Below, piece after piece: positions 17,571 to 26,343 of a stretch of 33,298 nt of DNA. Each line of letters opens with the position of its first letter. The stretch's first letter is position 1. The position numbers were made by a program, and so were the translations under genes. Origin of the DNA: Betaproteobacteria bacterium (GTDB taxonomy: Bacteria > Pseudomonadota > Gammaproteobacteria > Burkholderiales > SG8-39). A model generated the notes under the pieces. The model was given only the letters and a program-made list of their open reading frames with translations. It did not search any database and was not told where the DNA came from. Where the stretch lies: positions 1 through 33,298 of the forward strand of contig CANJXQ010000028.1 in assembly GCA_947478805.1 (NCBI GenBank). The letters run 5' to 3'.

Positions 17571-17616
17571 CGGAAGTTTTCACCCACGACTCAAACCCAA
17601 TACGCGAGGAGATGAC

Positions 17617-18651
17617 ATGAGGGATCAGATCAATCGGGCATTCGTTCAGGCCGCCACGGCAGGCGCCATTGCGCTCGGCATGTTCTCGTTGGCCCTGGCG
17701 CAGGTGCCGGCGCCGGCCAAGCCGGCTGCCGAAAAATCGGTGCAGATCGGCGGCGCCGCCGTGGGACAGTTCGGGCACTTCGTTGCTGTCGGCTGGGCCA
17801 AGGCCATGGCGCGTGCGCCAGGCTATCGCGCGTCTCCCGCGGCGACCAGCGGCTTCGTCGAGAACGCGCAGCTTATTGCGCAGAAGAAGATGGAATTTGG
17901 CTGGGTGGCGGGTCTCACGTTCGACGAGGCGCGCGGTGGTGACACCTCAGTGGTGACGAAGGAGGAACTGGGCCAGATGCGCGCGGTATTCACGTTGCCG
18001 GCTGGGGCACACCACGTTGTTGTGCTCGCCAACTCGCCGATTCGCCGCCTCGAGGACATGGGGGGCAAGCGAATCTCCGGCTTTGGCCGCGGTTCGCTCG
18101 GCTGGACGTATGTGTCGGATGTGCTTGGTACCGTGGGCATCGCCAAGAACGCCTACCGTGAAGAGCCACTCGGACCGTCGCAGGCCATCCAGGCGCTGAA
18201 GGAAGGCAAGGTCGACGTGGTGTGGGGCACGGGCAATCCGCCGAATCCGTCCATCGTCGAACTCGCGGCGACGCATCGCTTCCGGCTCATTCCGATCCCG
18301 GCGGCTGTGATGAACAAGCTCGATGCCAAGGCACCCAGCTGGCAGACGGCGGTGATCCCGAAGGGTGTCTACAACAACATGGAAGGCGGCGATGCCGATG
18401 TCGTGACCATCCAGCAGACGCAGGTGGCCACCACCAGCACCGCGGTCGATAACGACACGGTGTATGCCGCCGTGTGGGCAGTGATGGAAAACCTGAACGA
18501 CTTCTGGTCGGTGCATCCGGGCGCGAAGTTCCTCGAGCTGAAGACCGCGCTCGACGGCATGCCCATTCCACTCCATGCCGGTGCGGTGCGCTACTACCGC
18601 GCCAAGGGCATCTCCATCCCCGCGCGGTTGATCCCGCCGGAGGCGCGTTGA
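17617..18651 (+). CDS. TAXI-family TRAP transporter solute-binding protein
   Basis: The 344-residue protein begins with a signal peptide (hydrophobic stretch to ALALA, cleavage near residue 28) and then a strand and glycine loop, VQIGGAAVGQFGHFVAVGWA, typical of TAXI receptors. Later landmarks are LIAQKKMEFGWV, MRAVFTLPAGAHHVVVLANSP, LEDMGGKRISGFGRGS and LKEGKVDVVWGTGNPPNPSI. It should capture the ligand in the periplasm for the fused permease encoded 44 bp downstream. The ATG at 17617 follows GAGGAGA. The frame is open upstream into hyuB, but that portion lacks a signal peptide. The ligand is unknown. Published TAXI systems include ones for C4-C5 dicarboxylates. Confidence 0.87.
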   Translation: MRDQINRAFVQAATAGAIALGMFSLALAQVPAPAKPAAEKSVQIGGAAVGQFGHFVAVGWAKAMARAPGYRASPAATSGFVENAQLIAQKKMEFGWVAGLTFDEARGGDTSVVTKEELGQMRAVFTLPAGAHHVVVLANSPIRRLEDMGGKRISGFGRGSLGWTYVSDVLGTVGIAKNAYREEPLGPSQAIQALKEGKVDVVWGTGNPPNPSIVELAATHRFRLIPIPAAVMNKLDAKAPSWQTAVIPKGVYNNMEGGDADVVTIQQTQVATTSTAVDNDTVYAAVWAVMENLNDFWSVHPGAKFLELKTALDGMPIPLHAGAVRYYRAKGISIPARLIPPEAR

Positions 18652-18695
18652 TTGGCAGGCACCAGTCGCTGTTCGTTGAAGGCGCCTGAAGTCTG

Positions 18696-20582
18696 ATGGC
18701 CATCGAACAAGGCAGCAGCGGGGAGTCGGGGAAGGCAGCGCAGCCCGCCTGGGTGAACCTGGCGAGCGGCGTGCTTTCGCTGGCCCTGTTCCTGTTCGTG
18801 CTTTACACAGCGGTCAAGGGGGAGTTCTCCACCGACATCCAGCGCGGAATTCCCTTCGCCATCATCGCGATCATCGTGTTGCTGCGCCATCCGGTTGTGA
18901 AAGGGGCGCGCTGGCTGCGCCTGGTCGACCTCGTTCTCGTGGCCGGTGCCATCTACGCGGTGGGCTACGTGGCGGTCAATGGCGAGGTCATCGTGCGCCG
19001 CCTCGGGCGCCTCAATCCGCAGGATGTGACGGCGAGCCTGATCGGGCTGGCGGTGCTGTTCGAGATTGCGCGGCGCACGGTCGGCTTGTTGCTGCCGATG
19101 ATTGCGTTGGCGTTCGGCGCCTATGCGGCTTTCGGCAGCCTTTTGCCCGGGGCGACCGGCATGGCCAGCGCGTCACCCGGGCGCGTGGCACTCGCAGCGT
19201 GGGTGGGCACCGACGGCGTTTTTGGCGTTGCATTCGGGGTTATGGTGGGCGTGGTGTACATCTATGTGCTGCTCGCTTCACTGATGGAGCGTAGTGGCGG
19301 AACGCAGGCGCTTGTCACTGTCGCGCATGTCCTCACCCGCGGAACCCGCAGCGGCCCCGGGCTCACCACGGTGGTGAGTTCCGGGTTGTTCGGCATGGCC
19401 TCGGGCAGCGGCGTAGCCGACGTGGCTGCGGTCGGGACGGCCAACATCCCGGCCATGAAGCGGGCCGGCTACAGCGCGCCGTTCGCGGCCAGCGTGCAGG
19501 CCTTGTCGTCCATCGGTGCGCAGGTCATGCCGCCCATCATGGGCTCTTCCGCGTTCATTCTCGCCGAACTGACCGGCACGCCCTACGCGAAGATCGCCCT
19601 GATGGCGATCATTCCCGCCATCCTCTACTACGTCTGCGTCGGAGCCGCAGTGCATTTCGAGGCGCGGCGCCTCGGATTGGAGGCTGGGGACAACGCCCCG
19701 CCGCCTCTAACCTGGAGCCAGATCGCGCTCGGGGTCATTCCTCTGGTCGTCCTGGTCTGGTTGCTGGTGGACGGGATGAGCCCATCGGGGGCTGGCCTCT
19801 ACGCAGTCGGTGCACTCCTCGGCATTGCGCTGGTGCGCTGGAACCGCAACCTTTCACCGAAGAACCTCTTTGCCGCCTTGCTGGAAGGCACGATCGCGTC
19901 ACTGCCCATGTGGACGGCGACGGCGGTCATCGGCCTCATCGTCGCTGCGGTTGCGCTGACGGGCATGACCACCGACATCAGCCTCATGGTGGTCAAACTC
20001 TCCAAGGATTCGCTGCTGCTGGCGCTGATGGTGGTGATGCTGGCCTCCATAGTGCTAGGGACGGCGCTGCCGACCATCGCGGCCTACCTGCTGCTTGTCA
20101 TCATGGTGGCCCCGGCACTGCAGGACCTCGGGGTGCCGCTGGTCATCGCGCATTTCTTCGTTTTCTACTACGGTGTGACATCCGACCTGACTCCGCCCAC
20201 GGCGCTTGCGCCCCTGACGGCGGCGGCGCTTGCCGGAGCCAACTTCTGGCAGACCTGCTGGCTGACCATGCGCATCGGGCTGCCAATCTTCATCCTGCCG
20301 TTTGCCTTTGTGTACCATCCGGCGCTGCTGCTGATGGGCAGCTGGCCGGAGATCATTTCGGCGGCGTTGACCAGCGTCCTCGGCGTGATCGCGTTCTCGG
20401 CGGGCGCCGGGGGCTACCTCGTGCGGCCAGTGGGCGCAGTGGGGCGTGTCGTGCTCATGATTGCCGGCCTTGCCCTCATTGCGCCCGGCACTGCCGTGGT
20501 CCTCGCCGGCTTTGCCGTGTTCATTGCAGTCCTGGCATTGCAGGCCTACCTGCCGGGCGCGGCCGGGCGACTGCGGATCTAG
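18696..20582 (+). CDS. TRAP transporter fused (DctQ-DctM type) permease
   Basis: The 628-residue inner-membrane protein contains about 16-17 hydrophobic segments: a short DctQ-like part at the N-terminus and a large DctM-like part. The DctM hallmark region is clear, with GLFGMASGSGVADVAAVGTANIPAMKRAGY, here quoted only to show the SGSGVADV loop, and AQVMPPIMGSSAFILAE. The second half has GTALPTIAAYLLLVI and DLTPPTALAP, the inverted-repeat counterpart. Fused QM permeases pair with TAXI receptors, as here. Transport is driven by an ion gradient. The last segments (about 530-628) are hydrophobic and less conserved. Confidence 0.9.
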   Translation: MAIEQGSSGESGKAAQPAWVNLASGVLSLALFLFVLYTAVKGEFSTDIQRGIPFAIIAIIVLLRHPVVKGARWLRLVDLVLVAGAIYAVGYVAVNGEVIVRRLGRLNPQDVTASLIGLAVLFEIARRTVGLLLPMIALAFGAYAAFGSLLPGATGMASASPGRVALAAWVGTDGVFGVAFGVMVGVVYIYVLLASLMERSGGTQALVTVAHVLTRGTRSGPGLTTVVSSGLFGMASGSGVADVAAVGTANIPAMKRAGYSAPFAASVQALSSIGAQVMPPIMGSSAFILAELTGTPYAKIALMAIIPAILYYVCVGAAVHFEARRLGLEAGDNAPPPLTWSQIALGVIPLVVLVWLLVDGMSPSGAGLYAVGALLGIALVRWNRNLSPKNLFAALLEGTIASLPMWTATAVIGLIVAAVALTGMTTDISLMVVKLSKDSLLLALMVVMLASIVLGTALPTIAAYLLLVIMVAPALQDLGVPLVIAHFFVFYYGVTSDLTPPTALAPLTAAALAGANFWQTCWLTMRIGLPIFILPFAFVYHPALLLMGSWPEIISAALTSVLGVIAFSAGAGGYLVRPVGAVGRVVLMIAGLALIAPGTAVVLAGFAVFIAVLALQAYLPGAAGRLRI

Positions 20583-20649
20583 GCTGATCGGGTCTTGCGC
20601 GGGCCGCACGGCGCGAACAGGCATCAGACATCGGAAATCAGGGAATCTC

Positions 20650-21855
20650 ATGGATACACCAGGAAAATCGAAACCGACTGCGGACCCGCTACCCGAGTCG
20701 CGGCAGGCGCCGGCACTCAGCGACGAGGCCATTGCCAAGGCCCGCGAACTGATCGGCGTGTGGTTGCGCAGGGACGTGCACACGCAGGCCATCTACGAGC
20801 CGGTGTCGCTGCACGACATCCGCCGCTGGGCGCAATACAGCGTCGGCGACGACAATCCGCTGTGGTCCGACACCGAGTACGCCAAGCGCACGATGTGGGG
20901 CGTGAACATCGCGCCGCCGACCTTCCTCTACACCATCGACACGGGCATCGTGGCGCCGGGCCTGCCGGGGATCCAGTGGATCTTCGCGGGCGGGCAGTGG
21001 GAGCACTACAAGCCGGTGAAGGCGGGCGACACCATCACGGCGAGCGCGCGGCTGATCCGCATCGAGGAGCGCCAGGGCCGCGCGGCGCCGCGCTTCGTGA
21101 ACCAGGTGGGCGAGGTGCTGTTCAACAATCTCGCCGGCGAACCGGTGTCGCGCTACGAGAGCCAGATCTTCCGCATTCCCCGGCGCCGCAGCGGCGAGCA
21201 GGGGCTGCGCTACGCCGACCAGCAGGAGGAAAAGCCGAAGCAGGAATCGGCAACGCGCTATTCGCGCAAGGAAATCGAGGAGATCGCCGCGGCCTACGCC
21301 AATGAATATAGGCGCGGCAACGACACGCTGTACTGGGAGGACGTGAAGGTCGGCGAGGAATTGCCGGTGGTGCTGAAGGGGCCTCTCACGCTGGTGGACA
21401 TCGTGGGGTTCTATTCAGGGCGCCGCACGGTGTACAACGTGCTGAAGCTCGCGTTCCTGGAGCGCCAGCGCCACCCGAACAATGTCTACTACTCGCCTTC
21501 GACCGGCGTGCCCATGCATCCGGCGGCGGGGCACTTCGACGTGGAGATTGCGCGCGAGATCGGGATGCCGGGCGCCTATGACCAGGGCTGGCAGCGCATG
21601 AACTGGGCCGGCCACCTGATCACCAACTGGGCGGGGGATCGCGGGTTCGTGACCCGGATCGGCGGGCGCATCAACAAGCCCAACCTCGTGGGCGACCTGA
21701 CCCGGATGCAGGGCACGGTGATCGACAAGCGGCGCGAGGATGGCGTGGCGCTGGTGGAGCTCGAATGGTCGGGCACCAACCAGCGCGGGGAAAAGAACTG
21801 CAATGGCACCGCGACCGTGCGGCTTGCAACGCGCAACATTGGGAGTGCAACATGA
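20650..21855 (+). CDS. Two-hotdog MaoC-like dehydratase/hydratase
   Basis: The 401-residue protein is built from two hotdog-like halves. The N-terminal half resembles the MaoC/FAS1 dehydratase N-terminal type: HDIRRWAQYSVGDDNPLWSD, then IAPPTFLY and AGGQWEHYKPVKAGDTIT. The C-terminal half (from about residue 225) has YWEDVKVGEELP, HPAAGHFDVEIAREIGMPGAYDQG, and a final strand pair GRINKPNLVGDLTR. Such proteins add or remove water on acyl-CoA or related thioesters. The ATG at 20650 gives a sensible start after a 67-bp gap from the permease gene. The stop overlaps the start of the CoA-transferase gene (ATGA), supporting a shared CoA-thioester pathway. Confidence 0.85.
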   Translation: MDTPGKSKPTADPLPESRQAPALSDEAIAKARELIGVWLRRDVHTQAIYEPVSLHDIRRWAQYSVGDDNPLWSDTEYAKRTMWGVNIAPPTFLYTIDTGIVAPGLPGIQWIFAGGQWEHYKPVKAGDTITASARLIRIEERQGRAAPRFVNQVGEVLFNNLAGEPVSRYESQIFRIPRRRSGEQGLRYADQQEEKPKQESATRYSRKEIEEIAAAYANEYRRGNDTLYWEDVKVGEELPVVLKGPLTLVDIVGFYSGRRTVYNVLKLAFLERQRHPNNVYYSPSTGVPMHPAAGHFDVEIAREIGMPGAYDQGWQRMNWAGHLITNWAGDRGFVTRIGGRINKPNLVGDLTRMQGTVIDKRREDGVALVELEWSGTNQRGEKNCNGTATVRLATRNIGSAT

Positions 21856-23087
21856 ACGGCAAGGCTGCAAAAAACCAGCGACGCCCGCTCGACGGCGTCA
21901 AGGTGCTCGACTTCACGCACGGCGTGGCCGGCCCCTACTGCTCGATGATCCTCGGCGATCTCGGCGCCGACGTGATCAAGATCGAGAAGCCGGGCCGGGG
22001 CGACCCGACGCGCTACATGAACGTGAGCCGTCAGTTTGCAACGGACATCCCGCGCGTCGGCGGCGATTATTTTCTCGCGGTCAATCGCAACAAGCGCAGC
22101 GTCACCGTCGACATGAAGACCGAGGCGGGGCGCAAGGTGTGCCTCGAGCTCGCCAAGTGGGCGGACGTCGCAATCCAGAACTTCAGGCCGTCAGTGATGG
22201 ATCGCATCGGGCTCGGCTTCAAGGACTTGCATGCCATCAACCAGCGGCTGGTGTACGCGAACCTGTCGGCCTATGGTGGCGATGGCTCGATGGCGGACAA
22301 GCCCGGCATGGACGTGGCCATCCAGGCGCGCTCGGGCGTCATGCGCATCACCGGCGCGGTGGACAGCACGGAGCCGGTGCGGCCGGGTGTGTCGCTCGCG
22401 GACTTTGGCGGCGGCATTTTTCTCGTCACCGGCATCCTCGCGGCCCTCTACGATCGCGAGCGTTTCGGCGAGGGGCAGGAGGTGAACGTTTCGCTGCTGG
22501 ATTCGACAATGAGCTTGCTCAGCAACTATTCCATCGCCGTCATCGACGGGGGCGCGGAACTCGGCCCCATGGGTTCGGGGCATCCGCAGCTCGTGCCTTA
22601 CCAAGCGTTCCCGACGTCGGACGGCTTTGTCGTGGTCAGCGCCGGGACGAACAAGATCTACCGCGATTTCTGCGCCGTGATCGGCAAGCCGGAGCTCGGC
22701 CGCGATCCGCGTTTTTCCGACAACCCGAAGCGCGTCGACAACCGAACGGCCATGGTGTCGATCATTTCGGAGATCACCCGGACCCGGACGACTGCCGAGT
22801 GGATCGACATCTTCGAGGCGGCCGATGTGCCATGCGCGCCGGTGCATACGATCAGGCAGGCCTATGAGGATCTCGCGGCGCACACCCCCGACATGGTGTG
22901 CGAAATTGACCATCCCGTGGCCGGCAAGCTGCACACCGTGGGCGTGCCGTTCAAGTGGAGTGCGATGCACGGTGATGTGCGCATGGCGCCGCCGATGCTG
23001 GGGGCGGACACCGATGCCGTGCTCAAGGACGTGCTGGGTTATGCCCCTGATGCGATTGCAGCGATGCGCGCCGAAAAGGCCATCTGA
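21852..23087 (+). CDS. Class III (CaiB/BaiF-type) CoA-transferase
   Basis: The 411-residue enzyme should move CoA between carboxylic acids by way of an enzyme-bound aspartyl anhydride. Family features include LDFTHGVAGPYCSMILGDLG at the N-terminus, ADVIKIEKPGRGDPTR, AVNRNKRSVTVDMK, and KPGMDVAIQARSGVM, where the Asp near residue 154 is the probable nucleophile. LADFGGGIFLVTGILAALYD and the C-terminal PCAPVHTIRQAYED segment follow. It is joined to the dehydratase gene by an ATGA overlap and to SDR 2 by a 2-bp gap. It probably loads CoA on the imported substrate or on a HyuAB product. The donor and acceptor acids are unknown. Confidence 0.92.
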   Translation: MNGKAAKNQRRPLDGVKVLDFTHGVAGPYCSMILGDLGADVIKIEKPGRGDPTRYMNVSRQFATDIPRVGGDYFLAVNRNKRSVTVDMKTEAGRKVCLELAKWADVAIQNFRPSVMDRIGLGFKDLHAINQRLVYANLSAYGGDGSMADKPGMDVAIQARSGVMRITGAVDSTEPVRPGVSLADFGGGIFLVTGILAALYDRERFGEGQEVNVSLLDSTMSLLSNYSIAVIDGGAELGPMGSGHPQLVPYQAFPTSDGFVVVSAGTNKIYRDFCAVIGKPELGRDPRFSDNPKRVDNRTAMVSIISEITRTRTTAEWIDIFEAADVPCAPVHTIRQAYEDLAAHTPDMVCEIDHPVAGKLHTVGVPFKWSAMHGDVRMAPPMLGADTDAVLKDVLGYAPDAIAAMRAEKAI

Positions 23088-23089
23088 CG

Positions 23090-23869
23090 ATGGCCGGCGA
23101 GGTGACAGCTTTGGCGCCGCTGCGGGGCAGGACCGCGCTGATTACGGGCTCAGGGCGGAACATCGGGCGGGCACTTGCGCTCGCCTTCGCGGGCGCCGGC
23201 GCGAATGTCGTGGTCAACGGCCATCGCGATCGTGACGCCATCGAAGCCGTTGCCGAGGAGGCGAGGGCGATGGGCGTGAAGGCTCTGGCGTTGCTCGCGG
23301 ACGTCTCGGACGACGGGGCCGTCGAGAGGATGGTGGCCGCAGCGCAGAAAGACTTCGGCGCGATCGACATCGCGGTCAGCAATGTCGGTGTACGGGACAC
23401 CCGGCCGTTGCTGGAAATCACGCCGGAGCTGTGGCGTTCCGTCATGAACACGAACCTCAACGCGGCGTTCTACCTGTCGCGAAGCGTCCTGCCTGGGATG
23501 AAGGCGCGCGGCTGGGGGCGGATCATCCACATCGCTGGGCGGACGGGCTTCTTTCCGAAGGCGGAGCGTGCCCATGTCGGCACGAGCAAGGCCGGCTTGC
23601 ACGCGCTGGCCAAGTCCATCGCCCTGGAGTTCGGGCCGTACGGCATCACCGCCAACACGCTGGCTCCGGGCGTCATCGATACGGAGCGCTCGGACACAAC
23701 CCACCCGGGGTACGCCGCCGAGTTTGAGCGCCGCAGCCAGGCCATGCCGGTGCGCCGCCTTGGAACCACCGATGACATCGCAGGGCTGTGCCTCTACCTT
23801 GCGTCGGGTGCGTCGGCGTACATGACTGGGCAGCTCATTCACATCAATGGCGGCGAGTTCATGTACTGA
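23090..23869 (+). CDS. Short-chain dehydrogenase/reductase with atypical active site (SDR 2)
   Basis: The 259-residue paralogue of SDR 1 keeps the cofactor motif TGSGRNIG at 19-26, SNVGV, NTNLNAAF and GITANTLAPG. Like SDR 1 it has Gly at the catalytic Ser position (HIAGRTG, G150) and no Tyr in the YxxxK motif, reading V-G-T-S-K with a preceding His (H162, V163, K167). Both proteins also share ERAH before this motif and the ending INGGEFMY or VNGGQFMF. It is the last gene of the rightward operon, starting 2 bp after the CoA-transferase stop. Oxidoreductase activity on a CoA ester is the default guess, but the altered site leaves this open. Confidence 0.88.
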   Translation: MAGEVTALAPLRGRTALITGSGRNIGRALALAFAGAGANVVVNGHRDRDAIEAVAEEARAMGVKALALLADVSDDGAVERMVAAAQKDFGAIDIAVSNVGVRDTRPLLEITPELWRSVMNTNLNAAFYLSRSVLPGMKARGWGRIIHIAGRTGFFPKAERAHVGTSKAGLHALAKSIALEFGPYGITANTLAPGVIDTERSDTTHPGYAAEFERRSQAMPVRRLGTTDDIAGLCLYLASGASAYMTGQLIHINGGEFMY

Positions 23870-23904
23870 GCCGGTAACTTCAGTCTGGCGGGCGCCTCGG
23901 CTCA
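23867..23904. terminator. Inverted repeat spanning the two convergent stop codons
   Basis: TGAGCCG at 23867-23873 and CGGCTCA at 23898-23904 form perfect 7-bp arms around a 24-nt GC-rich loop. The arms contain the stop codons of SDR 2 (plus strand) and of the ABC-F gene (minus strand). No T-run follows on either strand, so a factor-independent terminator is not demonstrated. It could act as a weak bidirectional terminator or be chance. Confidence 0.3.
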
Positions 23905-25869
23905 AGCCGTCGCCTGACCCGTTTCCATCTCTTCCTGCAGCTTCAGCCAGTCCGACTCCGCCGCTTCGACTTCTTTGGCCACGCGCTCGCGGTCCTTCAG
24001 CGCCTTGGTCACGGCATCGCCGGTGCCATCGCCAAAGAATCCGGGACTGGCGAGTTGCGCGTCGATGCGGGCAATTTCGGCGTTGAGACGCGATATGTTC
24101 GTCTCGATCGTGGTGGCGCGTTTCTCCAGCGCCTTGAGGTTCTTCGCGCGGTTGTCGCGGGCGGCGGCGGCGTTGCGGCGCTCGTCCTTGCGCGAGGGGG
24201 CACGGTCGGCCTTTGCAGCGGCGTCGCCTGTCGCCCCGCCGTTTATCCCTGTGTCGTTGATGCCTGAACGTCGAGCGGCCAGGGTCTGCTGGTAGTCGTC
24301 GAGGTCGCCTTCATAGGGCGTGACGGCGCCGTCGGCCACGAGCAGGAATTCGTCGCAGGTGGTGCGCAACAGGTGCCGGTCGTGTGACACCAGCACGATG
24401 GCGCCCGTGTAGGTTTGCAGCGCTTCGGTGAGCGCCTCGCGCATGTCGATGTCGAGGTGGTTGGTGGGTTCGTCGAGCAGCAGCAGGTTGGGCCGCAACC
24501 AGATGATGATGGCGAGCGCCACGCGTGCCTTCTCTCCGCCCGAGAGCCGGCGCACGGGTTCCAGCGCCATCTCGCCGGGGAAGTTGAAGCCGCCGAGAAA
24601 GTCGCGCAGCTCCTGTTCGCGGGTGCGCTGCCCCATGGCCTTGTCGGCGCGGGAGAGGTTCAGCAACGGGCTTGCGTCGAGGTCGAGCGCCTCCACCTGG
24701 TGTTGCGCGAAGTAGCCGATGCGCACGCCCTTGCCCTCGAGGCGGATGCCGGCCTGCGGCGGGATGGCGCCTGCAACCAGTTGAATCAGCGTCGATTTGC
24801 CGGCGCCGTTGCGCCCGAGGAGACCATAGCGCGCGCCCGCTCGAACGCTGAGCATGATGTTGTCGAGGATGGTCACGTCCTCGTAGCCGGCGCGGCATTC
24901 CTCGATCTTCAGTAACGGATCGGAAGCTGATGGCGGCTCGCGGAAGCTGAACTCGAAGGGCGAGTCCACATGCGCCGGGGCGATGCGCTCCATGCGCTCC
25001 AAAGCCTTCAGGCGGCTCTGCGCCTGCTTGGCCTTGGTGGCCTTGGCGCGGAAGCGGTCGACGAACGATTGCAGGTGCGCGATCTCGCGTTGCTGGCGGG
25101 CGAAGGCGGCGGCGTTCTGCGACAGGGCCATGGCGCGCTGATTTTCGAAATCGGCGTAGGAGCCGGTGTATTGCTTCAAGCCCTGCTGGTCGAAGTGGAG
25201 GATCTCGGTGACTGTGGCATCCAGCAGCTCGCGGTCGTGCGAGATGATGAAGAGCGTGCCGCGATACGACGCCAGCCAGCGCTCAAGCCACAGCACGGCG
25301 TCGAGGTCGAGGTGGTTGGTGGGTTCGTCGAGCAGCATGAGGTCGGACTTGCGCATCAGCGCGCGTGCGAGGTTTATGCGCATGCGCCAGCCGCCGGAGA
25401 ACTCGCGCACGGTGCGCTGATGGTCGGGGCTCGCGAATCCGAGGCCGTCGAGGATGGTGGCGGCGCGCGAAGGGGCTGTCCAGCCGTCGATGGTCAGGAA
25501 ATGCTCGTGTGCGGCGGCGAGGCGCATGCCGCTTTCCTCGTCACTGTGCTCGTGGGCGGCGGCTTCGGCAGCGGCGATCTCGGCTTCGGCGGCGCGGAAC
25601 TCCGGGTCGCCGTCCAGCACGTAGTCGATGGCGCGTCCGCCGGTCGAGTCCAGTTCCTGCATGACGCGCGACATGGCCAGGCGCGGCGGCATCTCGATGT
25701 CGCCGCCGTCGGAATGAAGTTCTCCTGCCAGCGCGGCAAAGAGGGTGGACTTGCCGCAGCCGTTGGCCCCGACTATGCCCACCCGCGCTCCAGGGACGAA
25801 CGCCGCGGAGGCGCGGTCCAGGAGCAGCTTGTCGCCGCGGCGGATGGTGAGTTGGCGGAAATTGATCAT
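23902..25869 (-). CDS. ABC-F family ATPase (YheS/Uup-like)
   Basis: The 655-residue soluble protein has two ABC ATPase domains and no membrane part. The first has Walker A GANGCGKST (34-42), signature FSGGW and Walker B LMLLDEPTNHLDLD. The second has GRNGAGKST, LSGGEKARV and LLLLDEPTNHLDID. Between them is the ABC-F linker (ENQRAMALSQNAAAFARQQR, then a Lys/Ala-rich helix), and the C-terminal 100 residues are a charged coiled coil. Such proteins act on ribosomes, with YheS the closest E. coli type by the opening MINFRQLTIRRG. The ATG at 25869 is chosen from that opening, although no Shine-Dalgarno sequence precedes it. An upstream in-frame extension to 26028 looks noncoding. Confidence 0.92.
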   Translation of the reverse strand: MINFRQLTIRRGDKLLLDRASAAFVPGARVGIVGANGCGKSTLFAALAGELHSDGGDIEMPPRLAMSRVMQELDSTGGRAIDYVLDGDPEFRAAEAEIAAAEAAAHEHSDEESGMRLAAAHEHFLTIDGWTAPSRAATILDGLGFASPDHQRTVREFSGGWRMRINLARALMRKSDLMLLDEPTNHLDLDAVLWLERWLASYRGTLFIISHDRELLDATVTEILHFDQQGLKQYTGSYADFENQRAMALSQNAAAFARQQREIAHLQSFVDRFRAKATKAKQAQSRLKALERMERIAPAHVDSPFEFSFREPPSASDPLLKIEECRAGYEDVTILDNIMLSVRAGARYGLLGRNGAGKSTLIQLVAGAIPPQAGIRLEGKGVRIGYFAQHQVEALDLDASPLLNLSRADKAMGQRTREQELRDFLGGFNFPGEMALEPVRRLSGGEKARVALAIIIWLRPNLLLLDEPTNHLDIDMREALTEALQTYTGAIVLVSHDRHLLRTTCDEFLLVADGAVTPYEGDLDDYQQTLAARRSGINDTGINGGATGDAAAKADRAPSRKDERRNAAAARDNRAKNLKALEKRATTIETNISRLNAEIARIDAQLASPGFFGDGTGDAVTKALKDRERVAKEVEAAESDWLKLQEEMETGQATA

Positions 25870-26343
25870 GGGGAGGGGCAGTCTGCGATCGGCAACAGCG
25901 GTAGAGGCGAGCCGCGATGATTGGAAAAAGTGGATGGAAAAAGCGCGAGGCCAAAACGAGCGGTCTTTGCGTCGCGCCGGGGAACGGGGGCTGTGGTGTC
26001 CCGTTGCAGCGAGGTCGGATTTTCCCACAGAGACGAGGACTTACGTGAGGATTGGGCGACATTCTGTGGGGCGAATCTGCTATAATTTTAAGCATGCAAT
26101 CTACCCCGGCTCCCAGTTCAGGTCGCGCCCACCAAGCAGCGGTCCTGATCGAGTCTTCCAGACACCTGCAGTGCGCAACGAATGCCCGAGCATTCTGCCG
26201 CCTGCAACCGACGGGCCGGCTCCTCTGAATTCCGAACGCCTTTGCACGAGCTCCTTGGAAAGAGTCTTACCGCGGGCCGCGAGTGAATTGAATCCCGTTC
26301 CAATCTCCATGACCGCTGATTCCGGTCCCGCCAAGGTGCACTG
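25870..26343. other. 474-bp divergent gap holding the rhlE promoter and long leader
   Basis: The left part (25870-26070) has no recognised gene and no clear promoter for the leftward ABC-F gene. The right part carries the extended -10 at 26078-26086 and a leader of about 250 nt before rhlE. Inside the leader a 44-codon frame begins at the ATG at 26094 (MQSTPAPSSGRAH...) and ends near 26228. It has no known family character. I see no riboswitch or terminator motif that I can name. Confidence 0.5.
26078..26086 (+). promoter_or_regulatory. Extended -10 promoter element for the rhlE leader
   Basis: TGCTATAAT is a full extended -10 (TGN plus perfect TATAAT). A weak -35 resembling TTGACA (GCGACA, 4 of 6) lies at 26056-26061 with a long 19-bp spacer, so the extended -10 may carry most of the activity. 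Transcription should start near 26093. That is the position of an ATG (26094) and about 250 nt upstream of the rhlE start. Confidence 0.55.
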
